Positions 34,767-44,083 of a DNA stretch of 64,000 nt are shown here, piece after piece. Numbering within the stretch: the first letter of the stretch is position 1; every line of letters starts with the position of its first letter. The DNA comes from Bradyrhizobium sp. CCBAU 51765 (lineage in GTDB: Bacteria > Pseudomonadota > Alphaproteobacteria > Rhizobiales > Xanthobacteraceae). The position numbers and the translations under genes are program-made. Location: assembly GCF_015291725.1 (NCBI RefSeq), contig NZ_CP030038.1:6685001-6749000 (forward strand), given 5' to 3'. The notes under the pieces are model-generated. The model did not search any database. It was given only the letters and a program-made list of their open reading frames with translations, and was not told where the DNA came from.

Positions 34767-35186
34767 GCTCAGCTGCTGTGGATGCGAAGCCTCAAGTATG
34801 ATCTCGCCTCTGTGGAGCCCTATCGGAAGTCATAAGGAACTGTTCGTGGTATAGTGAGAGCTGCCGCTAGACACAAATGGGCCGCCGTCGTCATCACTCA
34901 AATATCGTCGGCGCGAGAGTCTCCCCGATAAGGATTTACCTCGATGCACAGCTGTGTCAATGCAAGGCGGCGGAATACGTGGACACTTTCAGAATCTCGC
35001 GCCCATAGCGGGGCCGTCGTGCTTCGCTCGGCGCAATACGGCGACATTGGGTGCGGTTAGCCGACTTTGCCCAGCAAAGGATGCGAGCACGGCGCTGTGG
35101 GGAGAATGCCTCTAACAGGAGCCCGGCGAGCGCCGGGCGGTGTTGGAGCGCCTTCGCCGAGCCTTGCATGGCATCTCGACGAGGGA
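34767..35186. other. Intergenic with strong hairpin, no supported gene
   Basis: About 420 bases between the orphan frame and the chemoreceptor stop. It includes GCCCGGC-GAGC-GCCGGGC at 35121-35138, a perfect 7-bp stem downstream of the chemoreceptor gene (which is read leftward); there is no T run, so terminator function is uncertain. Confidence 0.4.
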
Positions 35187-37178
35187 TCATGATCGGATCC
35201 CGGTGAGAAAATGATCGGCTTCGCTTTTAAGGTGATGGCTGGTTCGGGCAAGCACATTGGCAGACCTCAACACCTGCGACGATGATGCACCTGTGATAAA
35301 CGCCTTCTGCGCGACCTGCCGGATGTTGCCCGCGACAGTCATCGACATCGCGGCCGCATGCTGAATATTTTGGGCAATATCTTTCGTGACTGCGCCCTGT
35401 TGGTCGGTCGCCGCGGCAATCGCTGATGCAATTTGTGAGATTCTGCTAATGCTGTTTCCGATGTTTGTGATGGCGCTGGCCGACTCCAGTGTCGCTGCCT
35501 GAATGTCAGCAATCTGCTGTCCGATTTCAACGGTCGCGTTCGCCGTCTGAGTTGCTAACGACTTCACCTCGAGCGCCACAACTGCAAAGCCGCGGCCGGC
35601 GCCGCCGGCACGCGCGGCCTCGATTGTTGCATTGAGCGCCAGAAGGTTGGTTTGCCTGGCAATCGCTGCAATTAGGTCAACCACCCCACCCACTTTTGTT
35701 GCAGCAGCCGATAGCTGCTTCATCCGGCGATCCGTTTCTTCAGCCTGCCGCACGGCTTCGTGGGCGATTTCCGTTGATCGCGCGACCTGCCGGCCGATCT
35801 CGGAAGCGGACGCCATCATCTCTTCCGTTGCCGCAGCAACCAGCTGAACATTGGCTGACGCCTCCTCCGATGCCGACGCAACGTTATCAGAGATCTCCCG
35901 AGTAAGCTGTGCCGTCTCTGTCAGCTCCCGAGCGGAAGCCTCCAGTTCGGTCGATGCGGAAGACATCGTATCAATGACGCTGCTAACGGCTCGTTCAAAT
36001 GTGCCGGCCAGCTCGCCAAGCTCCGCCTTGCGCCGCTTCGCGGCTACACGATCCTGCTCTTGATTCGCCGCAAGTTCCTCTTGCAATTTTTCCTTCGATC
36101 TCACCTTAAACGCTTCCATGGCCTGAGCCATATCGCCGATCTCGTCTGAACGGCCAAGACCCGGCAGCGTGACATCGAACTGCCCGGCCGCAAGTTGACG
36201 CATCGCCTCGCTCATCCGAATAAGAAGCCTTGCCAGCTTCTGACCGACAAGCACCGCAACGAAGCCGATCCCGAGAGTGGCAAGCCCGATTGCCCACCTC
36301 AAAGCCTCTCGAAGGCGCGACGCACGTTCTTCAGCAGAGCTAGCGCGAGCGTCCGCGCCTGCTATCGCTTTCAAAAGAAAGGGACGATTCCGACCGTAGA
36401 TTTGGACGAGATCGTCAACTTGGTCGTCCAGCGCCTGCTGCGATACAAGAAACGCAAGAAAGCTCGATCGATAAGAAGCAACAAGCTTCTTCAGCTCACG
36501 CTTGGATTCCGGGGCAAGTTCTGAAGCAGCAAGTGCGGCCTCGAATTCGACGACGCGCTTTTCCAGCTCATCGCCATACCTCTCCTCATGACGTAGCATG
36601 AAATCCTTTTCATGCCGTCGCATCATCAACATCAACATCGTTAGGTGCGGCTCATTGAAATGTGCAAGTCGCGCTTCTGCCTGATGCACGGCTTCGCGAA
36701 GCTTACCTTGGAGTCCATCATTTTCCGTGAACCCGAGCACCCGCTGCGCGGAGACGACGTTCTTAAAACGAGTCGCATAAAGGTTGATTCCGGCGCGAAG
36801 GAACTTCACGTCTCTTAGGGGATCGTCCTCGGGCGAGGAAGCGGCCCGCTCTTCGATTTGGCCAAGGTCCGCCAGTGCGTTATTTACGCCCTCGGCTTGC
36901 CGCGCGACCACGGCTTCGTCGTTCTTGCGCAAAAACTCCAACGCCAGCTGCTGCGATTCAAGAAAGGCCTGAGAAAGAGACGTTAGATGGGCGCGAAGAT
37001 TGGCGCTCTCGCTTACTTCACTCTGCGCCTTCGCGAGATAATTAAGTCCGGCAACGCAAGTCGCGCCAGTGACAAGCACGCCCGCGATCCCCAAAAACAC
37101 AATCTGAGTTCGGAGGCTCGGTCGCAACCGACGAAGGACCGTTGATCGGAGCCGTTTCGCGATTGTAGGGGCGGTCAT
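35187..37178 (-). CDS. Methyl-accepting chemotaxis protein
   Basis: A 663-aa chemoreceptor. TM1 is IVFLGIAGVLVTGATCVAGL near residues 30-50; a helical periplasmic sensor domain (SLSQAFLESQQLALEFLRKN, LMMRRHEKDFMLRHEERYGD: helical-bimodular-like) spans about 55-290; TM2 is ALRWAIGLATLGIGFVAVLV; HAMP follows (ARLLIRMSEAMRQLAAGQFD), then the signalling domain with hairpin-tip IAAIARQTNLLALNATIEAA and RAGGAGRGFAVVALEVKSLA. It reports an unknown ligand to CheA. Start at 37178 (GGAAG just upstream). No che genes are nearby. Confidence 0.9.
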   Translation of the reverse strand: MTAPTIAKRLRSTVLRRLRPSLRTQIVFLGIAGVLVTGATCVAGLNYLAKAQSEVSESANLRAHLTSLSQAFLESQQLALEFLRKNDEAVVARQAEGVNNALADLGQIEERAASSPEDDPLRDVKFLRAGINLYATRFKNVVSAQRVLGFTENDGLQGKLREAVHQAEARLAHFNEPHLTMLMLMMRRHEKDFMLRHEERYGDELEKRVVEFEAALAASELAPESKRELKKLVASYRSSFLAFLVSQQALDDQVDDLVQIYGRNRPFLLKAIAGADARASSAEERASRLREALRWAIGLATLGIGFVAVLVGQKLARLLIRMSEAMRQLAAGQFDVTLPGLGRSDEIGDMAQAMEAFKVRSKEKLQEELAANQEQDRVAAKRRKAELGELAGTFERAVSSVIDTMSSASTELEASARELTETAQLTREISDNVASASEEASANVQLVAAATEEMMASASEIGRQVARSTEIAHEAVRQAEETDRRMKQLSAAATKVGGVVDLIAAIARQTNLLALNATIEAARAGGAGRGFAVVALEVKSLATQTANATVEIGQQIADIQAATLESASAITNIGNSISRISQIASAIAAATDQQGAVTKDIAQNIQHAAAMSMTVAGNIRQVAQKAFITGASSSQVLRSANVLARTSHHLKSEADHFLTGIRS

Positions 37179-37723
37179 CAGACTTCCAATTGAATATGAG
37201 ATCGACGGCGAACAAGGGGCCTGACAGCAAAGCAGCAACTTTCTTGGCTAGGGCCAAGAATGATGGCCCAGTCGGCGGGGAAGAAAGTTGTGACGCCGCT
37301 GTTGCGCCTTATGCGGTTGAGGCGTCAGCCGTCCTTCGGGCTAGATCAATCTATCGAAGAGGCCGTTGGTGCGCTCGGCCTGCAGAACTGACAAGGAGAA
37401 CGCGGCAAGTTCGACCGCACCGCGAGGCCGGCAACTGAGTTCGATGGTGACAGGCGCTTTGTCCCTTCAGCAACGGACGGATTTGGGACCGTGATTACAC
37501 ATCGGCCGCGCCGCTCGTTCACATTTATTGTCGCCGTATCCATTGAGATGCGACCGCTTGGTCCATGCCTCTATGATCACCGTGACGAATCCGGGGCGCA
37601 AGCTTGTTGATCGGAGCTTCAACGGCCAGCCCGCTCTCGTTCGAATTCCGACGGTGAGGACCGCGAGCATTGCGGATATCTGGTGCGGTCCCGCCCGTCG
37701 ACGCGACGCCTTCAGTGGCGCAA
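37179..37723. other. Intergenic, no supported gene
   Basis: About 545 bases upstream of the chemoreceptor. The frames present are short, Arg-rich and mutually overlapping; I see no gene and no clear regulatory motif. Confidence 0.4.
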
Positions 37724-38149
37724 TCATTGCCGGGCAGGTCCAGCTACGGCCATTCCAGTGAAGCGGATCAACGCTGTGATGCTGAGGGCAATGGCGCCCA
37801 CGACGGCAAATATCGTCCGCCAGATTGGTGAAGGCACCGTCATCAGAGGCGATTCCATATGTGGCGCCATAGCCCGCTAGGGTAGCGGCGCGACGTAGAG
37901 AAGGATGGTCAGGAGCCGAACCCAAGCCCATGGCGCGAGAGCGAGCGCAAGCCGGGCGACACCAAAGCTCACACCGTCCGCCACAAGGCCCGTTACGATG
38001 CCTCCGTTCAAGCCGGCACGGGTATGGAAGCCGAACATGGCAATCATCATGCCAACGAAGACCGGGAGCGCAGAGGCAGCAAGCATGAACACCAGCCAAC
38101 AGATCAAGCCGATAACAAGGATAATGAGTGGTGGTCCGAGGATGAACAT
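37724..38149 (-). pseudogene. Small integral membrane protein, two compensating frameshifts
   Basis: The ATG at 38149 starts MFILGPPLIILVIGLICWLV, FMLAASALPVFVGMMIAMFG and three further hydrophobic segments, then stops at 37877. In a second frame the protein continues AGYGATYGIAS, and after about 30 bases it returns to the first frame as SPIWRTIFAVVGAIALSITA, LIRFTGMAVAGPARQ, stopping at 37724. Two indels near 37880 and 37845 explain this. The intact protein would have about 140 residues and four membrane helices; similar proteins occur in Bradyrhizobium, function unknown. Confidence 0.6.
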
Positions 38150-38831
38150 GGCGGGTGGGTTCCGTCAGATAGAGGTCTGACGGCTGCGCCTTCCACCACC
38201 ACCACGGCGCGCGCGATACTATAGCAGGACACTCAGCGATCCGATCGTCACAAATCCAGTTGCGGGATTTTTGTCATTAGCGCCGAGCTTGCGCTCAAAG
38301 GGCTCGTGCAATCGGCATTTGATCCTTTGATCTTAAAGTGGGCGCCTGCCTTTTGAAATCACCTAGCGCAATCAGTTTCAGAAAAGTCCCGTGTTCTTCT
38401 CCATTTCGGCTGCCACTCCGTCGTGTGTTGCTTTTGCGCATCCGGGGTCACAATCGCCATCACTCCCAAGCCTTGGCTGTCTTCCGTTTGGCGGCGCTTT
38501 GGCACGCAACTATTTCCACGCAAACATAAACGTTGCGCATTGGATCTGCCCTCGCAAATGTCGGGTGTGGAGAGACTGTCGAAAGCTCAGATTGTCAAAT
38601 TTGACAACGTCGGCAAGTTGACGCGACAAACACTTCCGAAGACCCCGCAAAGCCTACGAGTTCATTCGGCACGCGGCTTGCCTATTCGGGAAATCATCAC
38701 CAATCGTAGTGCGGTGATCTTGGGGACGGGCCCGGCGCGCCCGCGTGTCTGGTCTGCTCCGACGATTGTCGTGCGGCGATACTTGAGGAGGCGGGTCGTG
38801 AACTGGCAAGTTCCGGGGCAAACTTTGATGC
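38150..38831. other. Intergenic, no supported gene
   Basis: About 680 bases. The longest plus-strand frames overlap one another and have no ribosome site or recognisable motif. It may be the decayed 5' surroundings of the outer-membrane-protein fragment at 38832. Confidence 0.4.
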
Positions 38832-38978
38832 GATGTAACATTTTTTTGTGGTGCGACAACAATTGCGCTCCTCGCAAGCAGCGCAGCGAAGCCGGCGGAT
38901 CTTGAGCAACTTAAACCGCCACAAGCGGTGTGGAACTGGTCTGGAGGCTATATTGGCGGGCATGCCGGCGGTGGGTAG
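38832..38978 (+). pseudogene. Outer-membrane beta-barrel protein, N-terminal fragment
   Basis: One frame reads TFFCGATTIALLASSAAKPA, DLEQLKPPQAVWNWSGGYIG and GHAGGG, then a stop. This is the signal-peptide end, AADL-like mature start and first strand (WxWxGxYIGGHxGxG) of the Omp25/RopB-like porin-type proteins common in Rhizobiales. The start codon region is out of frame (MRCN just upstream in another frame) and everything after the first strand is missing. Confidence 0.65.
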
Positions 38979-39285
38979 GAGAGCAAATGTCATGCCGCGA
39001 TAGCAGAACGATGAAGGATAAAAGTTGTGACTGTCTCAGCTGGCTAGCGATTAGAACGATTTGGCTGGGCGTGTAGCCAATCTAACAAACTGGCGAGATA
39101 TTGGCCGAATACAAACAGGTCCTCGAGCGAGAACCGGTCGAGCAGAGCGGAGCGCCAAGACCCCCAAACCGCTTCAATCCGCGCTTTTAGAAGTTGCAAA
39201 CTACTCCTGGCGTCACGCTAGGAAAACTCGTTGTGAACGGCGGAAATGTTGGCACAAGCCGCGCCGCCCTGTGGCTGCCCTTGAG
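38979..39285. other. Downstream region of the conflict cassette
   Basis: About 300 bases between the outer-membrane fragment and the end of the SAV_2336-like gene. No gene or clear terminator is seen. Confidence 0.4.
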
Positions 39286-42200
39286 CTATTTCTTTTTTTT
39301 CGCAATCTTGCGCTTCGGCTTCCGAGCTCTGGTCGCAGATTTAGCAGACTTTGACTCGGAGGGGGCCTTCTTCGCTCGTGGCGATCTTGGGCCGGTCTTC
39401 TTAGTCACAGGACCATCTTGAAAAGCGCTCTGCACTCGTCCGGCCAACACCTCGACGCGGTGTTGTAGGCTCGCTGCTTCATTTGTGCGACCAGCGGCGC
39501 GGAAATGGTTTGCGGCCCGTCGGAAACACGCCTCTGCGGCTTTGCGATCAGTCACGCTCTCAGTAAGCTCACTTCTGAGCAAGAGAGTGTCACCGAGGTG
39601 GCTCTCCACGCGCGCAATTTCAAGCGGGTCCCGCTCGACTTTGGGATAATATTCCAGAAGGCGCCGGTAGTGCTGTATCGCCGCCGAGAGGTTTTTTGCT
39701 TGGTTTATCCGGGAGGAGACTTCGACATAGGCAGCGGCGAGCCGTGCTTCTAAATGCATCCATGGGATGTCTCGTTTGCCATCTCTCGACAACAACTTTG
39801 CGACGTGTCCAAGCTCGCTCTCCGATTCGGCTGGAGACTGCGGCAAAGCGGCCAGGGCCGCGGTGAGGCGGCGTTCGAGCTGTTGTCGAACATCGAGGGC
39901 AACTGACGATCGGCCTTGCTCCTGTTCCGGCGGCTCCAGCAGAGACTGAACAAGTGCGCGCACGAACAACGACGCAAGCTGTCTATTGACCGTTAGATCC
40001 TGTCGCGGCGCATCGCTCAACACGCATACTGCTAGAAGATGCGCCTGCGGAAACTCCTCCTGCAGCTCGGCGATTTCGTCCATGCCGGACGAAAAGCCGG
40101 CGGCGGACAAAGCCGACCGGCCCCTTTCCATTCGCATATCGGCGAGAGTCCCGAAGGCTACATGCGGCGCCCCAGTGTTTGGAATGGAGATATACCGAGA
40201 CCAGTCGTCGCCGTAGGACACTCTGTGCGCAGCATTGAGAAGTCTCATTGAAGGAGCCAGCGTTTCGCGCTCCTCCCGGGCGAACTCGGTCGCGACCAAT
40301 AGTCGACTTCGGTCGGACTCGTTTGCTCGATAAGCGGTCCCGACCACGATGATTGCCTGAGGAGGATCGGCACGCGGCATGCGAAATTTGCTTGGAAACA
40401 GTGACAAGCTCATCCCGCCATCAGGTCCTTTGAGTTCAAACGAATCGAGCTCGTCCCGCGAGCTCCCAGTCCGACGAAATTCGCGGGCAAGCAGTTCCTT
40501 CACTTCGCCGATACTGGTGACAATCCACGTAGATCGGATTGGGCCTTGGGTCGGAATCATTGCGGCTAAAGGTCCGCAAATCGTGAAATCATTCCCGGAT
40601 AGGCGAATCGAGACCTCGCTACTCAGACGCTTATGCAACCTTTGGGTCAGGGATCGCGTCGTCACGTAGCCGTTCACGGTCGCCGTACGCAAGGCGTCCA
40701 GTATCTCCGCCGTAAAGGACCGTGGTGCAACAGCCCGCCGCCCAAATCCCTGGGCAACAATTGTCAGGATGTTTGGGAGCACGGGATGAGGTATCCGCTG
40801 CACGAAAGACAGCGGCATGATGGTCTCGCTCCCCAATAGGGGCGCGCCTTCTCCATCGATTATGCACACGATATCGTCAAACGAGCCGTGATTTGCTGAC
40901 TGAGATACAATCTCCGAGAGCGCAGTATCTTCCGGTTCTGACGAGCCCATCCTCAGAAAGAGCTGCTGCTGGCCGTCGACAACCGTATGTCCAGCAAAAT
41001 AGATGAAAACTCGGCGATGGTCGCCAGCGCCTTTGGCGTGCTTGGCTAAGCTTTCGACCGCATCCAGCAGTTGAATTCGGTCGGGCTGTTCCAAATAGAG
41101 AACCTGCTCGCGCGCGATGCCTATTTCGCCGAGCCACCTCACAAAACTTTGCGCGTCGGCGTGAGCGTCGGCAATCAGCGGCATCCCCGGCACGCCGGGA
41201 GCGCCAATGACCAGGGCGAACTGGCTAACGGTGTTGAGGGGTGCAGTTGGAGCTTGCTCACCTTCATCGTCGGCCAGCGGCTCGACCGCGATTTCCTCCC
41301 ACACTCCGACCCTCAGCCGCCATTCGCCACTCGAGTTCTGCCGTACGAGTCCGTTTTCAAGCAGCGCTTTCCAAGCGTCATCCTCTGTGTTTTCTGGGTC
41401 AAGTGGTAGATGGCGCCCGTATCGGAGCTTATCCAGAACGTCAGCAAGCCGGCGCTCGGAAAACCTGTTTCTAAATTGGTGAGCCCTCGTCTTCAAATCA
41501 GCGGCCGTTGCTGGATCGCCAAGCAGAGCCCGGCTCACTCGGGCGAATGCTGATGCGAAATCGGGAATTGAATGTTCACCGCGTTCGTCGAGGTATCTCA
41601 CGGCGTATCTGCCCACGCGATCCTGGATATTTTCCAGATGCATCGAGACGCGCGCCTCCAACTCGGACGCAGCAGCTTCGGCTTCAGACTTGCGCAGAGA
41701 CCGCATTAAGATTCTTCGAGCGAGCGCACGGACCTCAAAATAGGTGTGCTCCGGATCGCTGTTCGCCGCCGCTTCCGCGGTGCCGACGATCCCACTCAGC
41801 ATAACCTGCGCAAGCACATAGGGAGAGGTATCTCGTCCGAGAACTGCTTCTTGGATCAGCCGCGCGACGGGAAGCGTGAAGGGGGTCGTGCACAATAGAC
41901 GCGCAAGCCTGAGCGCGTCGGGTGACTGCACCGCGAGAGCTGAGATGATCTGCTCGAAATCGGACTCGGAACGGTTGGCCTGGTTCGGCTGCAATGACGT
42001 GATGCGCGAGGAATCCAGGAAGATCACCGGATTGCTTCCGCCGAGCCCCATCTGCATCTTGGCAAATCGGTGTACGCTCGCGGGATCGAGGCCTAGCACC
42101 GGCACGAAGGGACTGGTCGTTTCGTCAGAGATCGTCCACCAATAACGGCGTACGTCGAGCTGCGCTACGGGAAGCCCCGGCTTCACAGCCGAACAGAGGC

Positions 42201-43050
42201 CTTGAGGCTCTCCCAAGGGGGAGCGCTTGCGATCACCCTCTGGCAGTAAATAGATGAGAGCGACCGACGATGTGTCCAGCCAATCGCGCAGAAGCCGATC
42301 ATAACTGCCATTCGTCCAATTCGGCGAAGAACCGTGCGTGGCGAGAAGGACCAGCCTTGCAACTCCGCTGCCGGCGACGAACTTCGTTGAGACGCGGGCG
42401 CCGGCCTGTGACACGAGCACGAAATCAGAACCCTCCGCATCCGTCGCGCGCGACCGCTTCTCAAGGTGCCAGAAACGCACATCGTCGAAAGCGCCGCTTT
42501 CATGCAGGATCTTGAAAAATTCGCGAAGTGTTTGTCGCCAGATTGGGATCGCCGGATCGTCCTCGAGCACGAGATCGACGGTAAACCAGCGCTGCTCCGA
42601 CGGCTTGAGGATCGGAAAGGGAAAACCGATGGTCGCGGATGCGTCGACTGTTTGCTCCTCGTCCATTTCTGACAGCTCGGCAGATTTTCTACGGAGCGTG
42701 AACGGCCGTAAAGCGCGCGAGAAGTCTAGGCGGTTTGGTAAGGCACGCGCTGAAGGAACGGAGCCGAGCGAGGCCCTGCGCGTCCCCACCCCGCTCGGCG
42801 CGTCGGCCCAGACTTGGGCGGGCGCGGCGCTTCGTGGACCGGCGGCGGCTTCGCTGGTCCGCTCGATGACGGCAGCACCACCGAGCGCCGGCTGCGTTTG
42901 GACGGCCGGCGTGCGTTGCTGCACGTCTTCCACGTCGTCGAATAACTTGTTTCTGACGTGGTGGGCCAGCCAAAAGCAGTCGAGCATATGCTCAGCGGCT
43001 AGATCTACACCGCCCGAGCGCAGCCCCCTCAAAAGGTCGGAAAGCTGCAT
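39286..43050 (-). CDS. SAV_2336-like protein with degenerate caspase-like domain and TPR
   Basis: A 1254-aa protein. Residues about 100-560 match the SAV_2336 N-terminal-related region: FSRALRPFTLRRKS, MDEEQTVDASATIGFPFPIL, RWFTVDLVLEDDPAIPIWRQ, LREFFKILHESGAFDDVRFW. This replaces the vWA partner of MoxR in some systems. Residues about 620-800 have a caspase-like fold (FALVIGAPGVPG, RRVFIYFAGH with His688), but the place of the catalytic Cys is Glu (D732-G-E734 in CIIDGEGAP), so it should be inactive. TPR-like helices follow (about 1110-1205) and a Lys/Arg-rich tail ends KRKIAKKKK. It starts one base after the MoxR gene stop. Last gene of the cassette; probably the scaffold or regulator. Confidence 0.75.
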   Translation of the reverse strand: MQLSDLLRGLRSGGVDLAAEHMLDCFWLAHHVRNKLFDDVEDVQQRTPAVQTQPALGGAAVIERTSEAAAGPRSAAPAQVWADAPSGVGTRRASLGSVPSARALPNRLDFSRALRPFTLRRKSAELSEMDEEQTVDASATIGFPFPILKPSEQRWFTVDLVLEDDPAIPIWRQTLREFFKILHESGAFDDVRFWHLEKRSRATDAEGSDFVLVSQAGARVSTKFVAGSGVARLVLLATHGSSPNWTNGSYDRLLRDWLDTSSVALIYLLPEGDRKRSPLGEPQGLCSAVKPGLPVAQLDVRRYWWTISDETTSPFVPVLGLDPASVHRFAKMQMGLGGSNPVIFLDSSRITSLQPNQANRSESDFEQIISALAVQSPDALRLARLLCTTPFTLPVARLIQEAVLGRDTSPYVLAQVMLSGIVGTAEAAANSDPEHTYFEVRALARRILMRSLRKSEAEAAASELEARVSMHLENIQDRVGRYAVRYLDERGEHSIPDFASAFARVSRALLGDPATAADLKTRAHQFRNRFSERRLADVLDKLRYGRHLPLDPENTEDDAWKALLENGLVRQNSSGEWRLRVGVWEEIAVEPLADDEGEQAPTAPLNTVSQFALVIGAPGVPGMPLIADAHADAQSFVRWLGEIGIAREQVLYLEQPDRIQLLDAVESLAKHAKGAGDHRRVFIYFAGHTVVDGQQQLFLRMGSSEPEDTALSEIVSQSANHGSFDDIVCIIDGEGAPLLGSETIMPLSFVQRIPHPVLPNILTIVAQGFGRRAVAPRSFTAEILDALRTATVNGYVTTRSLTQRLHKRLSSEVSIRLSGNDFTICGPLAAMIPTQGPIRSTWIVTSIGEVKELLAREFRRTGSSRDELDSFELKGPDGGMSLSLFPSKFRMPRADPPQAIIVVGTAYRANESDRSRLLVATEFAREERETLAPSMRLLNAAHRVSYGDDWSRYISIPNTGAPHVAFGTLADMRMERGRSALSAAGFSSGMDEIAELQEEFPQAHLLAVCVLSDAPRQDLTVNRQLASLFVRALVQSLLEPPEQEQGRSSVALDVRQQLERRLTAALAALPQSPAESESELGHVAKLLSRDGKRDIPWMHLEARLAAAYVEVSSRINQAKNLSAAIQHYRRLLEYYPKVERDPLEIARVESHLGDTLLLRSELTESVTDRKAAEACFRRAANHFRAAGRTNEAASLQHRVEVLAGRVQSAFQDGPVTKKTGPRSPRAKKAPSESKSAKSATRARKPKRKIAKKKK

Positions 43051-43051
43051 A

Positions 43052-44083
43052 TCAGCTCGCGGTGAGTGAGCGGAGAAGGTTTTGCTTCAGTTGTTCGAGT
43101 TCCTCGTTGTCGAAGGATCTTGTACCATCGGCTAGCGAGACCGTCAGGAACATGGCGTTCAACAGCTGGTCCGTTGCGAGATCCTCATTTTTAGCCAGCC
43201 GTTCCGCGAATTCCTGGATGAGGTGACGTCTCTTATTCGTGCGATCCTCATCCTCGTACTTGCCCAGCTGTGATTCGACGATGTCAGCCAGTTGTGTCTC
43301 GGAGGGCTGGGTAACGTTCAATCTGATGCAGCGGCGCAGAAAAGGAGCAGGAAAATCGCGCTCAGCATTCGAAGTGATGACCACAAAGGGAAATTCGCCG
43401 CACACGATCCTTCCGTCGGCGATCGTGACCAGATCTCCAAAGTAGTCTCGCACCCGGACTTCATGCGCATTCGTGCCCCGCTTCCGGGATCGGGCTGTCG
43501 TCGGCTTCGGCTTCAGGCGCACGAGCTCGGGGATTTCATAGGTACCCTCTTCAATAACGTTCAGCAAATCGTTGGCGAAATCCAGATCGGACTTGTCGAT
43601 CTCATCGATGAGGAGAGGCCGCGGCCAGGTCTGGCCCATCAGCGCTGTACCCAAGGGGCCAAGGCGGAGGAAGTCCTCCACAGGCGGATCCTTTGTCTTG
43701 CTCGCTTGGAGGCGGCCAACCGCATCATACTCGTAGATCCCGCCCTTCACTGTAGATTTCGAGGAGATCGGCCAACGGATGACAGATCCAAGGCGGAGTT
43801 CGTAAGCAACTTTTGAAATGAGGGTCGATTTGCCAGTTCCTGGCCTGCCGGTAAGGAGCAGCGGGCGCCTAAGATAGAGGGCAGCATTGACAGCCATCCT
43901 CATCGGTTCAGTGGGAATAAAGGGGTCGGCCCTCTTCTTCTCGGAGGCCAAGTCCAGCCCCGCGGGACGCGATAATTGGCTGTTGCGGCCAGCGAACCGC
44001 CATGGCGGCGCCGGCGGAAGATCGTAGAGCCTGTCGGTCTGTTCTGCGTCTTTGCCGGTAAATATCTTCCAGTCTTGTGTCAT
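43052..44083 (-). CDS. MoxR-type AAA+ ATPase
   Basis: A 343-aa AAA+ protein. Walker A RPLLLTGRPGTGKSTLI at about 72-88, Walker B PRPLLIDEIDKSDLDF at about 154-169, and an NVIEEGTYEIPE insert typical of MoxR ATPases, then sensor 1 FPFVVITSNAERDFPAPFLRRCI with the arginine finger region. MoxR proteins act as chaperone-like remodelling ATPases together with vWA or SAV_2336-like partners. Its ATG overlaps the caspase-like gene stop by 4 bases (ATGA) and its stop is one base from the SAV_2336-like start, so the proteins are made together. Confidence 0.85.
   Translation of the reverse strand: MTQDWKIFTGKDAEQTDRLYDLPPAPPWRFAGRNSQLSRPAGLDLASEKKRADPFIPTEPMRMAVNAALYLRRPLLLTGRPGTGKSTLISKVAYELRLGSVIRWPISSKSTVKGGIYEYDAVGRLQASKTKDPPVEDFLRLGPLGTALMGQTWPRPLLIDEIDKSDLDFANDLLNVIEEGTYEIPELVRLKPKPTTARSRKRGTNAHEVRVRDYFGDLVTIADGRIVCGEFPFVVITSNAERDFPAPFLRRCIRLNVTQPSETQLADIVESQLGKYEDEDRTNKRRHLIQEFAERLAKNEDLATDQLLNAMFLTVSLADGTRSFDNEELEQLKQNLLRSLTAS

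Noticed and set aside
38501..38520. TGGCAC as possible sigma-54 promoter
   Set aside because: The TTGC half at the required spacing is absent.
42338..43069. 243-codon plus-strand frame
   Set aside because: It lies antisense to the SAV_2336-like gene, is rich in Ser/Arg and has no motif; it mirrors the codon bias of the real gene.
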